A stretch of DNA of 64,000 nt from Acrasis kona (Eukaryota > Heterolobosea > Eutetramitea > Acrasida > Acrasidae). Below, piece by piece: positions 37,902 to 49,017 of the stretch; position 1 is the first letter of the stretch; every line of letters begins with the position of its first letter. The stretch covers positions 19,485-83,484 of the forward strand of contig JAOPGA020000927.1 of assembly GCA_026419775.2 (NCBI GenBank), in the 5' to 3' direction. The notes below the pieces were generated by a model. That model saw only the letters and a list, made by a program, of their open reading frames with translations, had not been told where the DNA came from and did no database searches. A program made the position numbers and the translations under genes.

Positions 37902-38492
37902 ATGAATAACACACACGATAGCACCGATCCAACATGGCGCATGCGTAGGGCAGCACTTGTAATGAACAGAATGTGCCAGTCGTCCATCATTGACGAGTCC
38001 GTTCAAAGCAATGTGATACACGCATTGATGAAGAATTATGGCTCCAAGCAAATGAACATGGATATAGAGGATGTTGTTGTTGTTTTGAGCAGAATGTTGG
38101 ATGAAGTTGACGAAATTGAAGAACAAATTTATGAACAATTCGAAAGAAACAAGAAACTAAATGAAGAATACGATACGTTAACAGAGGAGCTGAATGCAAA
38201 CCAGAGGGAATACACTCCATCAATGTATAGCCGTGTGGACAAGAATCAGCTTAGCAATAGAAGAATGATTCCATCTAGGTTGCCGGATCCATGTGATGAC
38301 ATTTCGTGTTCCAAGATTCTATTAATGAATAGGTCCCGCATAAGTTGCTTGAACGAAGAGCCCATAAGAACTTTGAAGGGAGCTAGTCCAATGTCTGTAC
38401 AGTACGGATCACTATCTGAGGTCCCACAAAGAACTAGGAGCCAATCTCAACCTCTCAAGCACATTGCAAAGCCTGAGCCATACCAATGTTAA
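37902..38492 (+). CDS. Hypothetical coiled-coil protein
   Basis: 196 residues from the ATG at 37902. A mixed helical N-terminus leads to a coiled coil (about 60-105, DEVDEIEEQIYEQFERNKKL) and then a Ser/Arg-rich disordered tail with RTRSQSQPL. There is no membrane helix and no recognised domain. It lies 100 bp downstream of eL6 on the same strand with its own AATAAA-like end. Confidence 0.55.
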   Translation: MNNTHDSTDPTWRMRRAALVMNRMCQSSIIDESVQSNVIHALMKNYGSKQMNMDIEDVVVVLSRMLDEVDEIEEQIYEQFERNKKLNEEYDTLTEELNANQREYTPSMYSRVDKNQLSNRRMIPSRLPDPCDDISCSKILLMNRSRISCLNEEPIRTLKGASPMSVQYGSLSEVPQRTRSQSQPLKHIAKPEPYQC

Positions 38493-38648
38493 AAATAAAA
38501 CCGATTTAGTGAAAAATTGAAACGTTCAGGCATAAAATCAATATAGGTCATGTCTCGACTGATTTGATAATTATTCAAACTGGATCGACTTTAATTGTCT
38601 TTATATGATGGTGAATCTTATTAAATACGGATTGACGTCGGAATCTGG

Positions 38649-38957
38649 ATGAAATTAACCACTATGATAACACAAGAACAACAGGACAAAGGTAGTAGTA
38701 CTATGATCGAGCTGAGAATCACCAAACAGAGAAGCATGAGTAATGTGTCTCGTTGTAGAAAAAGGTCACTGTTTGTGATGACGCTTATGAAGAAGACGGA
38801 CCAGGACGCTTTAACCCTACATAACGAGGTAGACAGAGAGTTTATCTACCACCATAACAAATCACCAAACACATCACCTGAAGAGTGTAAAAGGGTTAGG
38901 GATTTCACTGAGGACGTGCAATTGTACAAACTAAACTTCTTTCAAGCAAAAAACTAA
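38649..38957 (+). CDS. Hypothetical 102-residue protein
   Basis: An ATG-started frame, basic in the first half (MIELRITKQRSMSNVSRCRKRS) and acidic in the second. AATAAA follows the stop by about 18 bp, which supports a transcript. There is no recognised domain, and the chance of a random ORF is real. Confidence 0.3.
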   Translation: MKLTTMITQEQQDKGSSTMIELRITKQRSMSNVSRCRKRSLFVMTLMKKTDQDALTLHNEVDREFIYHHNKSPNTSPEECKRVRDFTEDVQLYKLNFFQAKN

Positions 38958-39543
38958 ACGTATTTCGTGTTCAATAATAAAACTACATTAAGTTAGGATT
39001 TAATGTAACATTTATTCAGCTTAGCAGTTGTTGTGACCTTTGTCTACATTATTATCTCTAATTTAATACTAGATATCATCGCTTTGAAGTATCATAATTG
39101 TTTAGTAACTCAGAAGTACCTATCTAAAAAGATGGTTGTTCGATAGGAGAGCACTCTCCGAAGGAGAACAATGCAGAGGTCAACCATAAAAATGGATACA
39201 ATTTTTACAATCCTGTACTGCATTTTTACACAAGACAACAATGTTGAGCTTGTCATTATTCTTGACCGGTCAAAACCGTAACAAAATCGACTGAAGAGCT
39301 GGTCAGCCCGATCCCACCTATAAAAAGAAGAGAGTTCTTACACAACACATCTAAAACACAAGCAGCGTCACAACACGTATCACTTATAAGGCCGAAGGAA
39401 GGAAAATAACCACGACAAACCACATACAAAAAAATTAAGGAATTTAATGTAGCCAGACATCACGTCAGCATTTCCTTTGAATTGATGAAGACTGGTGAAG
39501 AATGTGACGAAGTCTTGTTCATTCATTTCTTCTACTCAGGATT
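38958..39543. other. Intergenic, nothing recognised
   Basis: AT-rich sequence with short frames in all phases. No RNA gene, repeat or domain fragment is seen. Confidence 0.4.
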
Positions 39544-39822
39544 TCAGATAAAAGTGTACAGACAAGTGAAAGACCAGGCTAGAACAAACAAGCATTTTTT
39601 ATAGATCTTTGAACATTTTAGGTTCATTATAGATTTTTCTAACCTTGGTGATGTCGTTGTTTTGATTGATGGATTTTTAAGGGAAATGTTTCCCTCAAGA
39701 TCTTCTTTTATGCAGGGGGGAGTAATCTCTCCCCTAACTTCTTTTGTCCATTTGGTGAAGTAACGGCCCTCTTGGTAGTCGCCTTGATTAGTTTGACTCG
39801 GTGTTGCTTGTAGAAGTGGCAT
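39544..39822 (-). CDS. Hypothetical 92-residue protein with hydrophobic C-terminus
   Basis: From the ATG at 39822 the frame is Gln/Thr/Lys-rich (MPLLQATPSQTNQGDYQEG) and ends in a short hydrophobic segment (CLFVLAWSFTCLYTFI) that could be a tail anchor. There is no homologue I recognise. It is placed alone in a gene-poor stretch. Confidence 0.35.
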   Translation of the reverse strand: MPLLQATPSQTNQGDYQEGRYFTKWTKEVRGEITPPCIKEDLEGNISLKNPSIKTTTSPRLEKSIMNLKCSKIYKKCLFVLAWSFTCLYTFI

Positions 39823-40709
39823 GTTATATGATAGATACACACGAGAGTGGTTCCAATGCTGTGAAGTTTATCGATTTCTCTTTTGAAACCTCTGTTGGTT
39901 TCTTGTAGTATTAAGGTTATGTTGTGTTTTTTTTGTTTGTGTATTATTATTCACCTCAACACCATTATTTATAATTGATAAGACAGACTTATTAATAATA
40001 AGTGACCCCTAAATCTTTAATAATTAGAATCACAAATCACATCATCGTGTTGATGTGGTTTATCAACTGTCGTTCTAATTAGGAGATAAAGGAGGAGGGG
40101 ACAGTTGATGAACTAAATAAAGCTCTACGTTGGTGACTGTTGACTACTAATTGCCTTTTGTGTTGAGACGATCTGCTGGTGATCCTCGCAAAGAGCTTAT
40201 TTCTGTCCTTTAGGACTCCTTCGAGCAAAGGTGTCCGTTCTAAAATTTAATGTGATATTGATTTGTTGGAATTAACGGGTAGCCGCGCTATCATCTTGGA
40301 AACAGGGCCTTATTAGAGAAGCTGTATCCATAACCTTTTTTCAAATGGCTATACATTTTAATCCATGCATAATGTTCGGAGGTTTGGCTAGCTAATGACG
40401 TGTTTAGCGGTAAGGTAATAAAAGACACTAATTTTCAGGATGAAATCTCGACTGCGTCTAAATTCTGTGCAAAGTATTCGAGTAGGGAGTTCTACGCCCT
40501 ACGATTCGGTGTTATGTGTTATGATCCGTAAGGATTATAGACTTCGATTGTTCTGTATCCTGACATGGAGCCCCAGCAGTCCTAAAACTGTTATGTTCAA
40601 ACATAGGTCCTTTTTTGAACATATGGGACATTTATAAACCCGTCACTGTCAGACTGGCAAAAAACCTCAATAAAAGAAAAATATAATTAAAAATAGTGAC
40701 GACAAAAAT
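39823..40709. other. Intergenic, nothing recognised
   Basis: About 0.9 kb without a supported gene. A 65-codon frame at 40440 has no features. The last 100 bp are A-rich and form the leader of the terpene synthase. Confidence 0.4.
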
Positions 40710-41804
40710 ATGACAGCAGAAGAGGACTACACACTCATTTTGGCTGAAGAGGGGACCTATAAGTTGGTTAGAGTGATTGTGAACACCGACACAGACAACG
40801 GCATAGAGAGTAGCGAGAGCTCAGATAGCCTCGTTTTCATGGACAAGATTGATGACCAGTTTTTTGACAAGAAGAGTTTTGCACAAGATAAGGATTTTAA
40901 CGAAAACGTTACCATGCAAGTAAGGGACATCGCAGTCAGTTGTGGGGTTTTAGACCTTAACAACAGGAAACAAATGTTTGCCTTTCACAACTTTTGTCCG
41001 GCAGGACTTCACTTTTATCGCTGCCCATCCGTAGACAAGACTGTATCGGCCCTAAGCTTTCTCAACCTGCTTTGGTTCGTTGATGACCTACTAGACGACA
41101 AGCACCTCACACAAGAAGAATCGAAAGACCTAATCGAGCAAGTCTGCTTCTTTTTTGGAGTAAGCGAACAGACGTCGGAGAGTACAGATAGCAAGTTCAT
41201 TAGCATATCGAGATATGCAAGCGCAGTAAGGGAACGCCTACTTGGTCACGTCAGCCAAGACTGGATGAACAATTTTGCTCAAAGTTACGGAAAGTACGCC
41301 AGAGCAAGCCTGAAGGAGACATCAAATAAGAAGAACTGCTTCAGCGTCGAAGAGTACATGAGGCTTAGAATGTATACTAGTGCCGTCTTTCCATGTCAAG
41401 ATCTATTATCCATGCTCTACGATTTTGAGTATGTACCATGTCCTGATGTGGAGAGAGCGAGGTTCCTCTGCAATCGAATCATTTCCTTCACCAACGACAT
41501 TTTTTCATTTGAAAAGGAATATAATTCCAATAGTGCCAACTTGTTGAAATTAATCATGATTGAACGGGAACAACTCTTGAGTGGTGCTGTTGGTACTTGC
41601 GTCAGTTTGCTCAACCAGGATATTTGCGAACTTTTACAAATAGAAAAGAATTTGGAACAAGAAGAAGGATGGAAGGCTAAATTTATAACCGGACTAAAGA
41701 CAATGATACAAGGAAACGCAATATGGTCGAGCGGAACCAAAAGGTATTGCACACCCACGTCACCATTTGCTGATTTGAGAGAATCATGGGCGAGGCAGAC
41801 ATAA
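40710..41804 (+). CDS. Class I terpene synthase
   Basis: 364 residues, single exon. The Asp-rich metal motif is FVDDLLDD (Asp125, Asp126, Asp129, Asp130). The second metal motif is NDIFSFEKE (Asn262, Ser266, Glu270), an exact NDxxSxxxE. A RY pair follows in WSSGTKRY near the C-terminus, as in microbial and social-amoeba terpene synthases. Length and motif spacing (about 137 residues) fit the family, which ionises a prenyl diphosphate in the cytosol to make a mono-, sesqui- or diterpene. Product cannot be told from sequence alone. The N-terminal 80 residues are acidic and less conserved. The next gene is an NmrA-like NAD(P) protein, but co-function is not shown. Confidence 0.88.
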   Translation: MTAEEDYTLILAEEGTYKLVRVIVNTDTDNGIESSESSDSLVFMDKIDDQFFDKKSFAQDKDFNENVTMQVRDIAVSCGVLDLNNRKQMFAFHNFCPAGLHFYRCPSVDKTVSALSFLNLLWFVDDLLDDKHLTQEESKDLIEQVCFFFGVSEQTSESTDSKFISISRYASAVRERLLGHVSQDWMNNFAQSYGKYARASLKETSNKKNCFSVEEYMRLRMYTSAVFPCQDLLSMLYDFEYVPCPDVERARFLCNRIISFTNDIFSFEKEYNSNSANLLKLIMIEREQLLSGAVGTCVSLLNQDICELLQIEKNLEQEEGWKAKFITGLKTMIQGNAIWSSGTKRYCTPTSPFADLRESWARQT

Positions 41805-42221
41805 GAAGATCATAAACCGGAGAGTAGTAAGTTGCTTACTAGGATTGTACAAATAAAAACTTTTCCTCTTCAAAAGATCAATTCACATTATTCTCATTAG
41901 TTTACCCATCCGTCTTGATTTACAAGCCGTCCTGGCCCGTCCACTTAATGTTTTCTTATAAAGCTGTGGGATACCATACATGCTCCACAATGTTACGTCA
42001 CTACTTTGTCTTCCATATTAACTTAATAAAAGTTGGTGTTGAACCTTTACCACTCTCAATCTTTCTCTCAATGTCAGCTAATGTGTCTCTTTTGTGGTCT
42101 TTCTTTGGGAGTATAGGCTGGTGATGTAGTCCATTAAATTTTGACAAAAGTTGATGGTATTGTAACGATACAATGTATCACGATATAATTATCGCTGGAT
42201 CCGAGACTAAAAATAAAAGCA
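41805..42221. other. Intergenic between terpene synthase and NmrA-like gene
   Basis: It holds the terpene synthase 3' end (AATAAAA near 41851) and the NmrA-like gene's leader. A 69-codon frame inside has no protein-like features. Confidence 0.4.
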
Positions 42222-43091
42222 ATGAAAGCAATCACAGTAATCGCAACAGGATCGCAAGGAAGTAGCGTTGTTAGATTCCTTGCAAAAGATGGGAACTTCG
42301 AGATCAGGGTAGTAGCAAAAGATAACAACTCCTCCCTTGCCAACTCTCTGCCTAGCATAGGAACAAATATTAAACTATTTAGATACGAGAACCTTGATGA
42401 AGCTTTAAAAGATGCATATGGTGCTTTTTTGGTTGCTAACTATTCATTGAATCAAAAGTCCATCGAAGACTCCGGCAGAGAATTAATAGATGCTGCAGTT
42501 AGAAACAAGGTGAAACATGTAATCTGGTCTTCAGACTATGACTCTGGTGCATTGTCCAATGGTGAGATCCGCCTACCTAAATTCGACACCAAGCACGATG
42601 TCGAAGAGTATGCCAAACTGATCAGAGACGGTCCAACATTTACATTTTTACATCCAGCCCTGTACCTCCAAAACTTATATACCTCCCTAAAGCCCGTTCA
42701 AAAAGATGGTAAAGTATTACTGAGTCTGCCAGTACCCGAAACTGCAAAGCTGTCATTCACAGACATTGATGAGTTTGGAGCCGTGGCAGTGGGAATTTTC
42801 AACAACACCGATTCATACAAAGATGCCGACATTATGGTTGTCAATGGTGTCATAACCCCTGTAGAACTTGCATCACTTTTATCCGCCCAAAGTGGCCTTG
42901 AGATTCAATTTAAAGAGGATCAAGAAGCATTCAATAATGAGAAGAAGGAGATTGGTGACATTATTAGATTTTATGAAAAGTTCGTTAGTCGAGATCAAAC
43001 CGCGTCAAGAAAATTATATCCAGAGATGAAGGACATTAACAAATGGATACAGACTTGTGGAGTTAACTGGAAAGAATTAATACAAGGTTAA
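42222..43091 (+). CDS. NmrA-like NAD(P)-binding protein
   Basis: 289 residues, single exon. The N-terminal Rossmann motif is VIATGSQGSSVVRFL, the NmrA/HSCARG form of GATGxQG with Thr-Gly-Ser replacing the common start. AFLVANY, KHVIWSSDYD and FLHPALYLQNLY follow in the order of the family (atypical short-chain reductase fold without a full catalytic Tyr-Lys pair). Such proteins sense the NADPH/NADP ratio or act as reductases. The length is normal. AATAAA lies about 16 bp after the stop. Confidence 0.88.
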   Translation: MKAITVIATGSQGSSVVRFLAKDGNFEIRVVAKDNNSSLANSLPSIGTNIKLFRYENLDEALKDAYGAFLVANYSLNQKSIEDSGRELIDAAVRNKVKHVIWSSDYDSGALSNGEIRLPKFDTKHDVEEYAKLIRDGPTFTFLHPALYLQNLYTSLKPVQKDGKVLLSLPVPETAKLSFTDIDEFGAVAVGIFNNTDSYKDADIMVVNGVITPVELASLLSAQSGLEIQFKEDQEAFNNEKKEIGDIIRFYEKFVSRDQTASRKLYPEMKDINKWIQTCGVNWKELIQG

Positions 43092-43177
43092 GTGAAACAT
43101 GTATTCAATAAAACTTTTTAACCAAAACACTTCTTTTATCAATTCCGAGCGTCTAGACCTACTTTTTACAATACTTC

Positions 43178-44016
43178 ATGGCAAACCGCACGCTGGATGT
43201 AAGGTGGATGAATGAATATATAGAGCCGCAACAGGTGCTTGGTATTTTAACACAGTATTATGGAAATCAAATCGATAGTACAAGACAACCTCAAAGTGCA
43301 ACAAAATCTAGATTACAGACGAGTTCAAGAAAACTAGAAAAGAGTACAGATTTGTATTGGGATCTACGATTTCATGGTGAGAGAAACACTGGAAAAACAT
43401 CAATATCAAAAGCACTATGTCGTCTTGGTAAATACCGGTCATAAATTAAGCGTAACTTCTGATTCAGAGGTATCGAGTACTGACGCAGTATCAGAAACAC
43501 CTGGGCTAATAATACGTGACACCATTATTCCAATCAAGTTTGTTGGTGAGGACAAAACACACAACGTCCACTTACAAATGCACGATGTCGGGGCATACGT
43601 TCAAGCTAGGAGAACATACCTGAAATGTTTGATTAAATTAAATTTCAATGTTACTAATACTATTAGTTAATCCGTCTATAAGGCAGCACTCTGCGCATAT
43701 TGTGGTATTCTCAATGACCGACCCAACTTCACTAACTTCAGCTAAGCAAACAGTATGTTAATTTTTATAAAATTCAAATCAATGATTATAGATTGAGTCC
43801 CTGCAAGCCGAACACAAAATTCCTTCTGAAAGGATATTATGTGTTGGGACCAAAATTGATTTTTTCCACTCACTCCAAGTCACTGAAATGGATATTGAGA
43901 GTCTTGTAGAGGAAAACAAAATCACTCTATGCCTTGTGAACACCACCGATAAATGGGATTCAGAATATGGAGTTCTCAATATAATCAATCAACTTTGCGA
44001 TATGTTAATACAATAA
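43178..44016 (+). CDS. Ras-superfamily small GTPase with N-terminal extension
   Basis: Exons 43178..43427, 43468..43626, 43667..43752 and 43792..44016 (introns 40, 40 and 39 nt) give 239 residues. The P-loop is GERNTGKTS (Gly67-Ser75) after a 60-residue extension. The switch II region reads LQMHDVGAY, where DxxG has become DVGA. AHIVVFSMTDPTSL, then G4 CVGTKID and a weak G5 near VNTTDKW follow in Ras order. Nucleotide binding looks possible through P-loop and TKxD; hydrolysis is less certain with the altered DxxG. No C-terminal prenylation box. It ends 22 bp from the tail of DNA ligase I. Confidence 0.8.
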
Positions 44017-44037
44017 ACCTAGATTTGAAACATTAAT

Positions 44038-46499
44038 TTATTTTCTTTTTTGGTTTTTTTGTACATCTTGGTTTTCGAACATGTCCAACACTTGTTGTGC
44101 ACTTGTCGCTAAATCAGGTTGCTTGTCTTCTCTAACTCTTACAAACCTTGGGAACCTCAAACCAATTCCTTTACCTCCCTGCTCTAAAATGTTTTGTGCT
44201 GCTCTATGGGCAGGAGAGATTGTTAAATCAGCAGCTTTGATTTCCCAAACCTGAGTGGCCTCAAACCATACATCCGCCTTTACACTGTCTCCGTATTCGT
44301 AATAACTTTTAGGGCCTTCAATTAGGTTACCTCTTAATTCACCACTAAGCTTTGCCAACATCTCGTCGCTGAAACCGGATCCAATCTTACATGTCGTCTG
44401 ATAAGCTTCATTGTCTGGATCGTAACAAGCCAGTAAGAATCCTCCAAAGAGACCTGCACGTTTACCTTTACCATAATAAGCACCTATGGGAACCAAATCA
44501 AAACTGTCGCCCACACCAAGCAAGTAATCCTTTTTTAATTTCAACCAGTTCACTGTGCGACGCGCGGGTTCGTATCTACTACCAGGACCGACGGTCTTCT
44601 TGACCATCAAACCTTCACAGTTACCCTTGATACTCTCATTCAAGAACTTTTCAATTTCATCACTGGAACTAGAATCCAAATATGTAGCAAAATAAAATTC
44701 ATGTTGTAACACTTGGAAGGCTTTATTTAGCTCTTGCCTTCGTGTCAACAAATCATTACCAAGCAGACTAACATCATTGAAGAATAAACAATCAAAAGCG
44801 TACAAGCAGACGGCTACTTTGATACTTGCAGTTCCTTCCACATTTTTTCTGGCTCTAGTGCTAAGGATTTGAAAAGGTCTAATGGTACAAGTTTCGCGAT
44901 CATAAGCTACAACTTCACAATCAATAATTGCATTCTTAGTGGTGGACAATGCTGCTTTTTTCACAACCTCAATCAAATCAGGATATTTATTAGTATGGTC
45001 CTCCATGTTTCTGGAGTAGATTTTTACAGTATTATTGAACAAATGGATCTGAGCCCTCTCCCCATCATACTTGTATTCACAACTGAACTGTCCCTCTCCG
45101 AAACGGTCAAACAACTCCGTTACACCCTTTGCGGCCTTTGCTAACATTGGTTTAACAGGAATGCCAGCCTTGAGATGAACATGATTAGTCCACTCAGAGA
45201 TGGGATACTTTAATGCAGTTTGGACCAATTGATCATATACGGGACATTCACTGAAACACACTTTGAGCTGTTCTTCTGCTTCCTTGAGCTTTTGAGTTGA
45301 TGCATTAGGGTCCTTGTGTAATGTGACTGCATGTGAGAGGGAGGCCATGACTGTTTCTTCTCCGAGACCAATCCTTAATTTACCTTCCAAGGAGCGAATA
45401 ATGTATTGAGGTTCGGTTTCTCTTGAGCTTACAAGTAATGTTTTAATTTTTCCTAATTTCTTGGCCATGCTCTTATATAAAGTTAAAAATAGAATGTTGA
45501 TTACAATTTCTTACATTTTTTCCGCTGCTTGTAGCAATCTCTCTAAACTCATGGAATACATTTCTTACGGTAAGGATTTTTGGTTTGAACATTGTTGATT
45601 GTTTGTTTTTGAGTGATTTTGCAATGGTTCCAAGGTCACCTTTCTTTTTCAACATTTCTCTAACATGTTTGACTGTTTTGGCTGATGCCTCCGCTAGGAC
45701 TTTGACAAGAGAGCCTTCTCCTATGCCAAGTTCAATTCCTTCATGTGCGGGTGCAATCTATAGAAAACATTTTTAAGGTTTTAGTTGGGATTGAATGAGC
45801 TTACGCTGTTGATGGAAAGATATAATGCCGGGAGAATGTCCTCTGGTGTAATGGCTAAAACTGTTCTTAAGAAATTACAAAATATTTCGGTGATTCTAAT
45901 TCTTGATTTTGTCTCTGAGACAGAGTCTAGCGTGTTTGAGAGCGCTAAATAGGGTACTGGCTCCCCTTTCTTCCATGTTGCTGCTTTTGAGGGGTCAAAT
46001 TTATGGTAGGCGAAACTAAGATGTGAGTTTCGAAGTAATAAATTATTTACGTTGGGGGTGCGCTTTTTTTCTTTGCGGGAGAAGATGAAGATGTTTGCTT
46101 CTTTACTTCGCCTGCATCTTCAACATCCTCTTCCTCTGCTTCCTCCTCATCGCTCTCCTCGTCGCTTTCATCTTTATTCTTTTCTTCAATTTGTTGTTCC
46201 TCCTCTTGCTCCTCTTCTGCATCCTCCTCCGCGACATCCTCCTCTCTTTTTCTTTTGAGTGGATTTTTCACAACATCGTCAATTGGGAGAGTGTTTGAAA
46301 TGGATGGGGCGGCTTTGATTTGATCGCTCACGGGTTCGTCTTTTTGTTTTGGCTCTTGAGCTGGTTCTGCCTCAACTTTGGTGGGTTCTTCAATTGAATC
46401 GTCAATCACTATTTTTCTCTTTTTATTCGCGCTTGGTTTGATCTCCTCTGCATCGCCCTTCTTCTTGAAAAACGAAGAGAGCTTCGATTGTTTGTTCAT
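44038..46499 (-). CDS. LIG1: ATP-dependent DNA ligase I
   Basis: Minus-strand exons 46499..46051, 46015..45805, 45757..45515 and 45471..44038 (introns 35, 47 and 43 nt) give 778 residues. The N-terminus carries a PIP box, QSKLSSFF (residues 4-11), for PCNA, followed by a charged disordered linker with KRKR. The DNA-binding domain spans about 170-400. The adenylation core has motif I EYKYDGER with Lys435, then YSRNMEDHT, DCEVVAYD, EGLMVK and WLKLKKDY. The OB domain ends with LRFPRFVRVREDK. It seals Okazaki fragments and repair nicks in the nucleus. Length is slightly below the animal enzyme because of a shorter linker. It shares a 438-bp divergent upstream region with coronin. Confidence 0.96.
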
Positions 46500-46937
46500 C
46501 CGTTACTTTTCAAAATTGTAAGGAAATTATTGCAAAGGCTGGAACAACATCACCCTAAAGAACTCCCTCAACGTGTCAATAAAAAAATTGTGGTGTTAAG
46601 TATTTTTTTTTGTTCACAAGAATAAAAGTAACATATTATAAAAAAATAAATTGTTTTATTGCCAAGCCTTGCGTTGAAGGGTCGTCCATCACACTTACTA
46701 ATCAAAGGTTGACCAGTTAATGATGCAAACCTGAACTTTCACCCTTGTAACTTATACTTAACAGCACTATCGCGGTATATGTGATAATACATCTCAGCTA
46801 TCAAAACTACAACTCCAGTTGAATTCTGATCGGAAAAGACCAATTGAATTTGTAATCTTGGTTTACTTGACCGAAGTACAGTTTTGATACGACAGTACAT
46901 CGATCAATTTACTAATTACAACAAACCAGAGTAAGTC
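46500..46937. promoter_or_regulatory. Divergent upstream region of LIG1 and coronin
   Basis: 438 bp between two ATG codons facing away. It has T-tracts and A-tracts near 46600-46660 and no ORF. No clear TATA box or shared motif is seen. Confidence 0.4.
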
Positions 46938-48290
46938 ATGTCCATGATTCGTCAATCCAAGGTTCGTCACGCTTTTGGAACCGCATCCAAGGCCGAATTT
47001 TGCTACACTGATATCAAACCAGCTATTGGAGCATTCGACACCGACAACATCAAAGCTAACACAAAGTTCCTAGCTTTGCCATGGCAATCTGCTGGTGGTC
47101 ACTTGGCGATCCTCAAACAAACCGAATGCGGAAGAATTGGTAACGATGTTTTGTTGCTTTCAGGTCACTCAGGAGCGCTCACCGATGTCGCTTTCCATCC
47201 CTTCAACCAAAACATCGTAGCCACCGGTAGCGTTGACACAACCGTTAAGGTATGGTCTATTCCAGAGGATGCACCAAAAGAGACTATTACTCAAGCTGAA
47301 GTCTCCCTAGATGGGCACTCCAAGAAGATTTCAACAATTTTGTTCCACCCTACAGCAAACCACGTTCTAGCCACCGCTGCCTTTGATTCAAAGCTAGCGC
47401 TATGGGATATTGAGACCGGAAAGGAGCAAATTAGTTTGGGAGAAAGCGTCATCAAGGAAACCATTCAAAGCATGAGCTTTAATAAGAACGGAAGTTTATT
47501 AGCTGCAACTTGCAAGGACAAGAAATTACGTATCATTGATCCAAGAAGTCAAAAAGTAGTTCAAGAGGCCGACGCTCATCAAGGAACCAAGGGATCTAGA
47601 GTGTGCTGGATCACTGGTAACGATAAGATTGTGTCGGTAGGCTTCAGTAAGAACTCTGAGAGACACATTATGATATGGAATCCTGAAGATCTATCATCAC
47701 CCTTGAACAACGTCGAAATTGACGTCGCTAGCAGCTTGCTCATGCCATTCTACGACGAGGGTACCAACATGTTGTACTTGGCTGGTAAGGGAGAAGCCAA
47801 CGTGAGGTTCTTTGAAGTCAACAATGAGAGCCCATACGTACACTTCTTGAGTGATTACAAGAGCACCGAGTCACAACGTGGAATGTGCGCTCTTCCAAAA
47901 CTAGCACTTGATGTTGGAAACTGTGAGGTCGCCAGGTTGTTCAAGTTGGAGAACAAGCAGGTGGTTCCAATTTCATTCAAGATACCAAGACGTGGAGAGC
48001 AATTTGCTTCTGATTTGTTCCCCGACACTCCCTCATTCGAGCCCGCATTGTCTGCTAGTGAGTGGTTTGGTGGTGCTAACAAAGACCCCATCTACACTGC
48101 TGTAAAGCCAGGTGATGTTGCAGTACCTTCATCTGGAAGTTCATTCCAACCCAAGGTTGAGAAGAAGGAAGTTGTAAAGGAAAAAACACAAGCCGAACTA
48201 AAGAAGGAGAACGAAGAGTTGAAACAGCAAGTCCAAGCCCTTCAAAAAGAAGTCGAGCAACTAAAAAGCCAACTCGGCCAGAACGAATAA
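46938..48290 (+). CDS. Coronin
   Basis: 450 residues, single exon. It starts with the coronin basic N-terminus (MSMIRQSKVRHAFG), then a beta-propeller with WD motifs: GHSGALTDVAFHPFN, TGSVDTTVKVWSIP, FDSKLALWDIETG, DKKLRIIDPRSQ. The conserved coronin extension (SESPY-like NNESPYVHFL, QRGMCALPK) follows at about 290-320. A Val/Lys-rich unique region leads to a C-terminal coiled coil (about 415-450, ELKKENEELKQQVQALQKEV) for oligomerisation. It binds F-actin and Arp2/3 at the cell cortex and in phagocytosis. C-ending codon bias suggests high expression. Confidence 0.96.
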   Translation: MSMIRQSKVRHAFGTASKAEFCYTDIKPAIGAFDTDNIKANTKFLALPWQSAGGHLAILKQTECGRIGNDVLLLSGHSGALTDVAFHPFNQNIVATGSVDTTVKVWSIPEDAPKETITQAEVSLDGHSKKISTILFHPTANHVLATAAFDSKLALWDIETGKEQISLGESVIKETIQSMSFNKNGSLLAATCKDKKLRIIDPRSQKVVQEADAHQGTKGSRVCWITGNDKIVSVGFSKNSERHIMIWNPEDLSSPLNNVEIDVASSLLMPFYDEGTNMLYLAGKGEANVRFFEVNNESPYVHFLSDYKSTESQRGMCALPKLALDVGNCEVARLFKLENKQVVPISFKIPRRGEQFASDLFPDTPSFEPALSASEWFGGANKDPIYTAVKPGDVAVPSSGSSFQPKVEKKEVVKEKTQAELKKENEELKQQVQALQKEVEQLKSQLGQNE

Positions 48291-48483
48291 ACTAAATTGT
48301 ACTAACAAGACGTTGTTTTTATTGTGCTTTAGGAGAGACGGATGTTTTAAATGTGGCGAAAGCTACAATCAGTAGTAAAGCAAAACGAATCGTCCATAAC
48401 AAGTGTTCGGCAAATCTGGATAGGATTCGTCGTTGCTATTTAATAGATTGCGACAGGATATGAAATATTATTAGTTGCGAAAA

Positions 48484-49017
48484 ATGTCGAAAGTATTGAA
48501 CATGCACAGACAAGCAGTGGTTGGTGTTGAAGGAGGAAACACATATAGCGTACAAGATCTATTCATCGCTAATGTATTAGGTGACGAGTTACAGATGAAT
48601 AAGTTGCGTGGAGTAACGAATGCACAAGACACTGACTATATTAATATTTTTAATGTTATACAGGAGTGGAAGAAGGAGAGGACGGAGGAGGTAAAAATTC
48701 ATCTTGTTCTCATTGTTTTAGATTCATTGGTAAACAGTGAATCTCACAACAACATTGCAGAGTTAAACAGCCTGCATGAACATTTAAAACTTAGTCATTC
48801 ATTATGTGATGGAGAATACATCAGTTCCTTCATGATGTACATTGAACAGATTGTGGTCGAGGAGTTGATGGACTGCTATGCTAAGCACGATTATTTCTGC
48901 ACAATGAATCCCAGTCCTACAATGCTACCAAGAACAGATGAATCAAATACAATTAAGAGAAAGAAGACATTAGGTGCAAACATAAAATCAAAATTCCAAA
49001 ACCTATTGAGAATATAA
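48484..49017 (+). CDS. Hypothetical helical protein
   Basis: 177 residues from the ATG at 48484. Mostly alpha-helical by composition with a basic tail (IKRKKTLGANIKSKFQNLL). There is no signal peptide, membrane helix or recognised domain. It sits 190 bp after coronin on the same strand. Confidence 0.5.
   Translation: MSKVLNMHRQAVVGVEGGNTYSVQDLFIANVLGDELQMNKLRGVTNAQDTDYINIFNVIQEWKKERTEEVKIHLVLIVLDSLVNSESHNNIAELNSLHEHLKLSHSLCDGEYISSFMMYIEQIVVEELMDCYAKHDYFCTMNPSPTMLPRTDESNTIKRKKTLGANIKSKFQNLLRI

Noticed and set aside
46052-46298. Plus-strand hydrophobic ORFs (68 and 67 codons) opposite the ligase I linker
   Set aside because: They are complements of Glu/Lys-rich codons in the ligase I exon and not genes.
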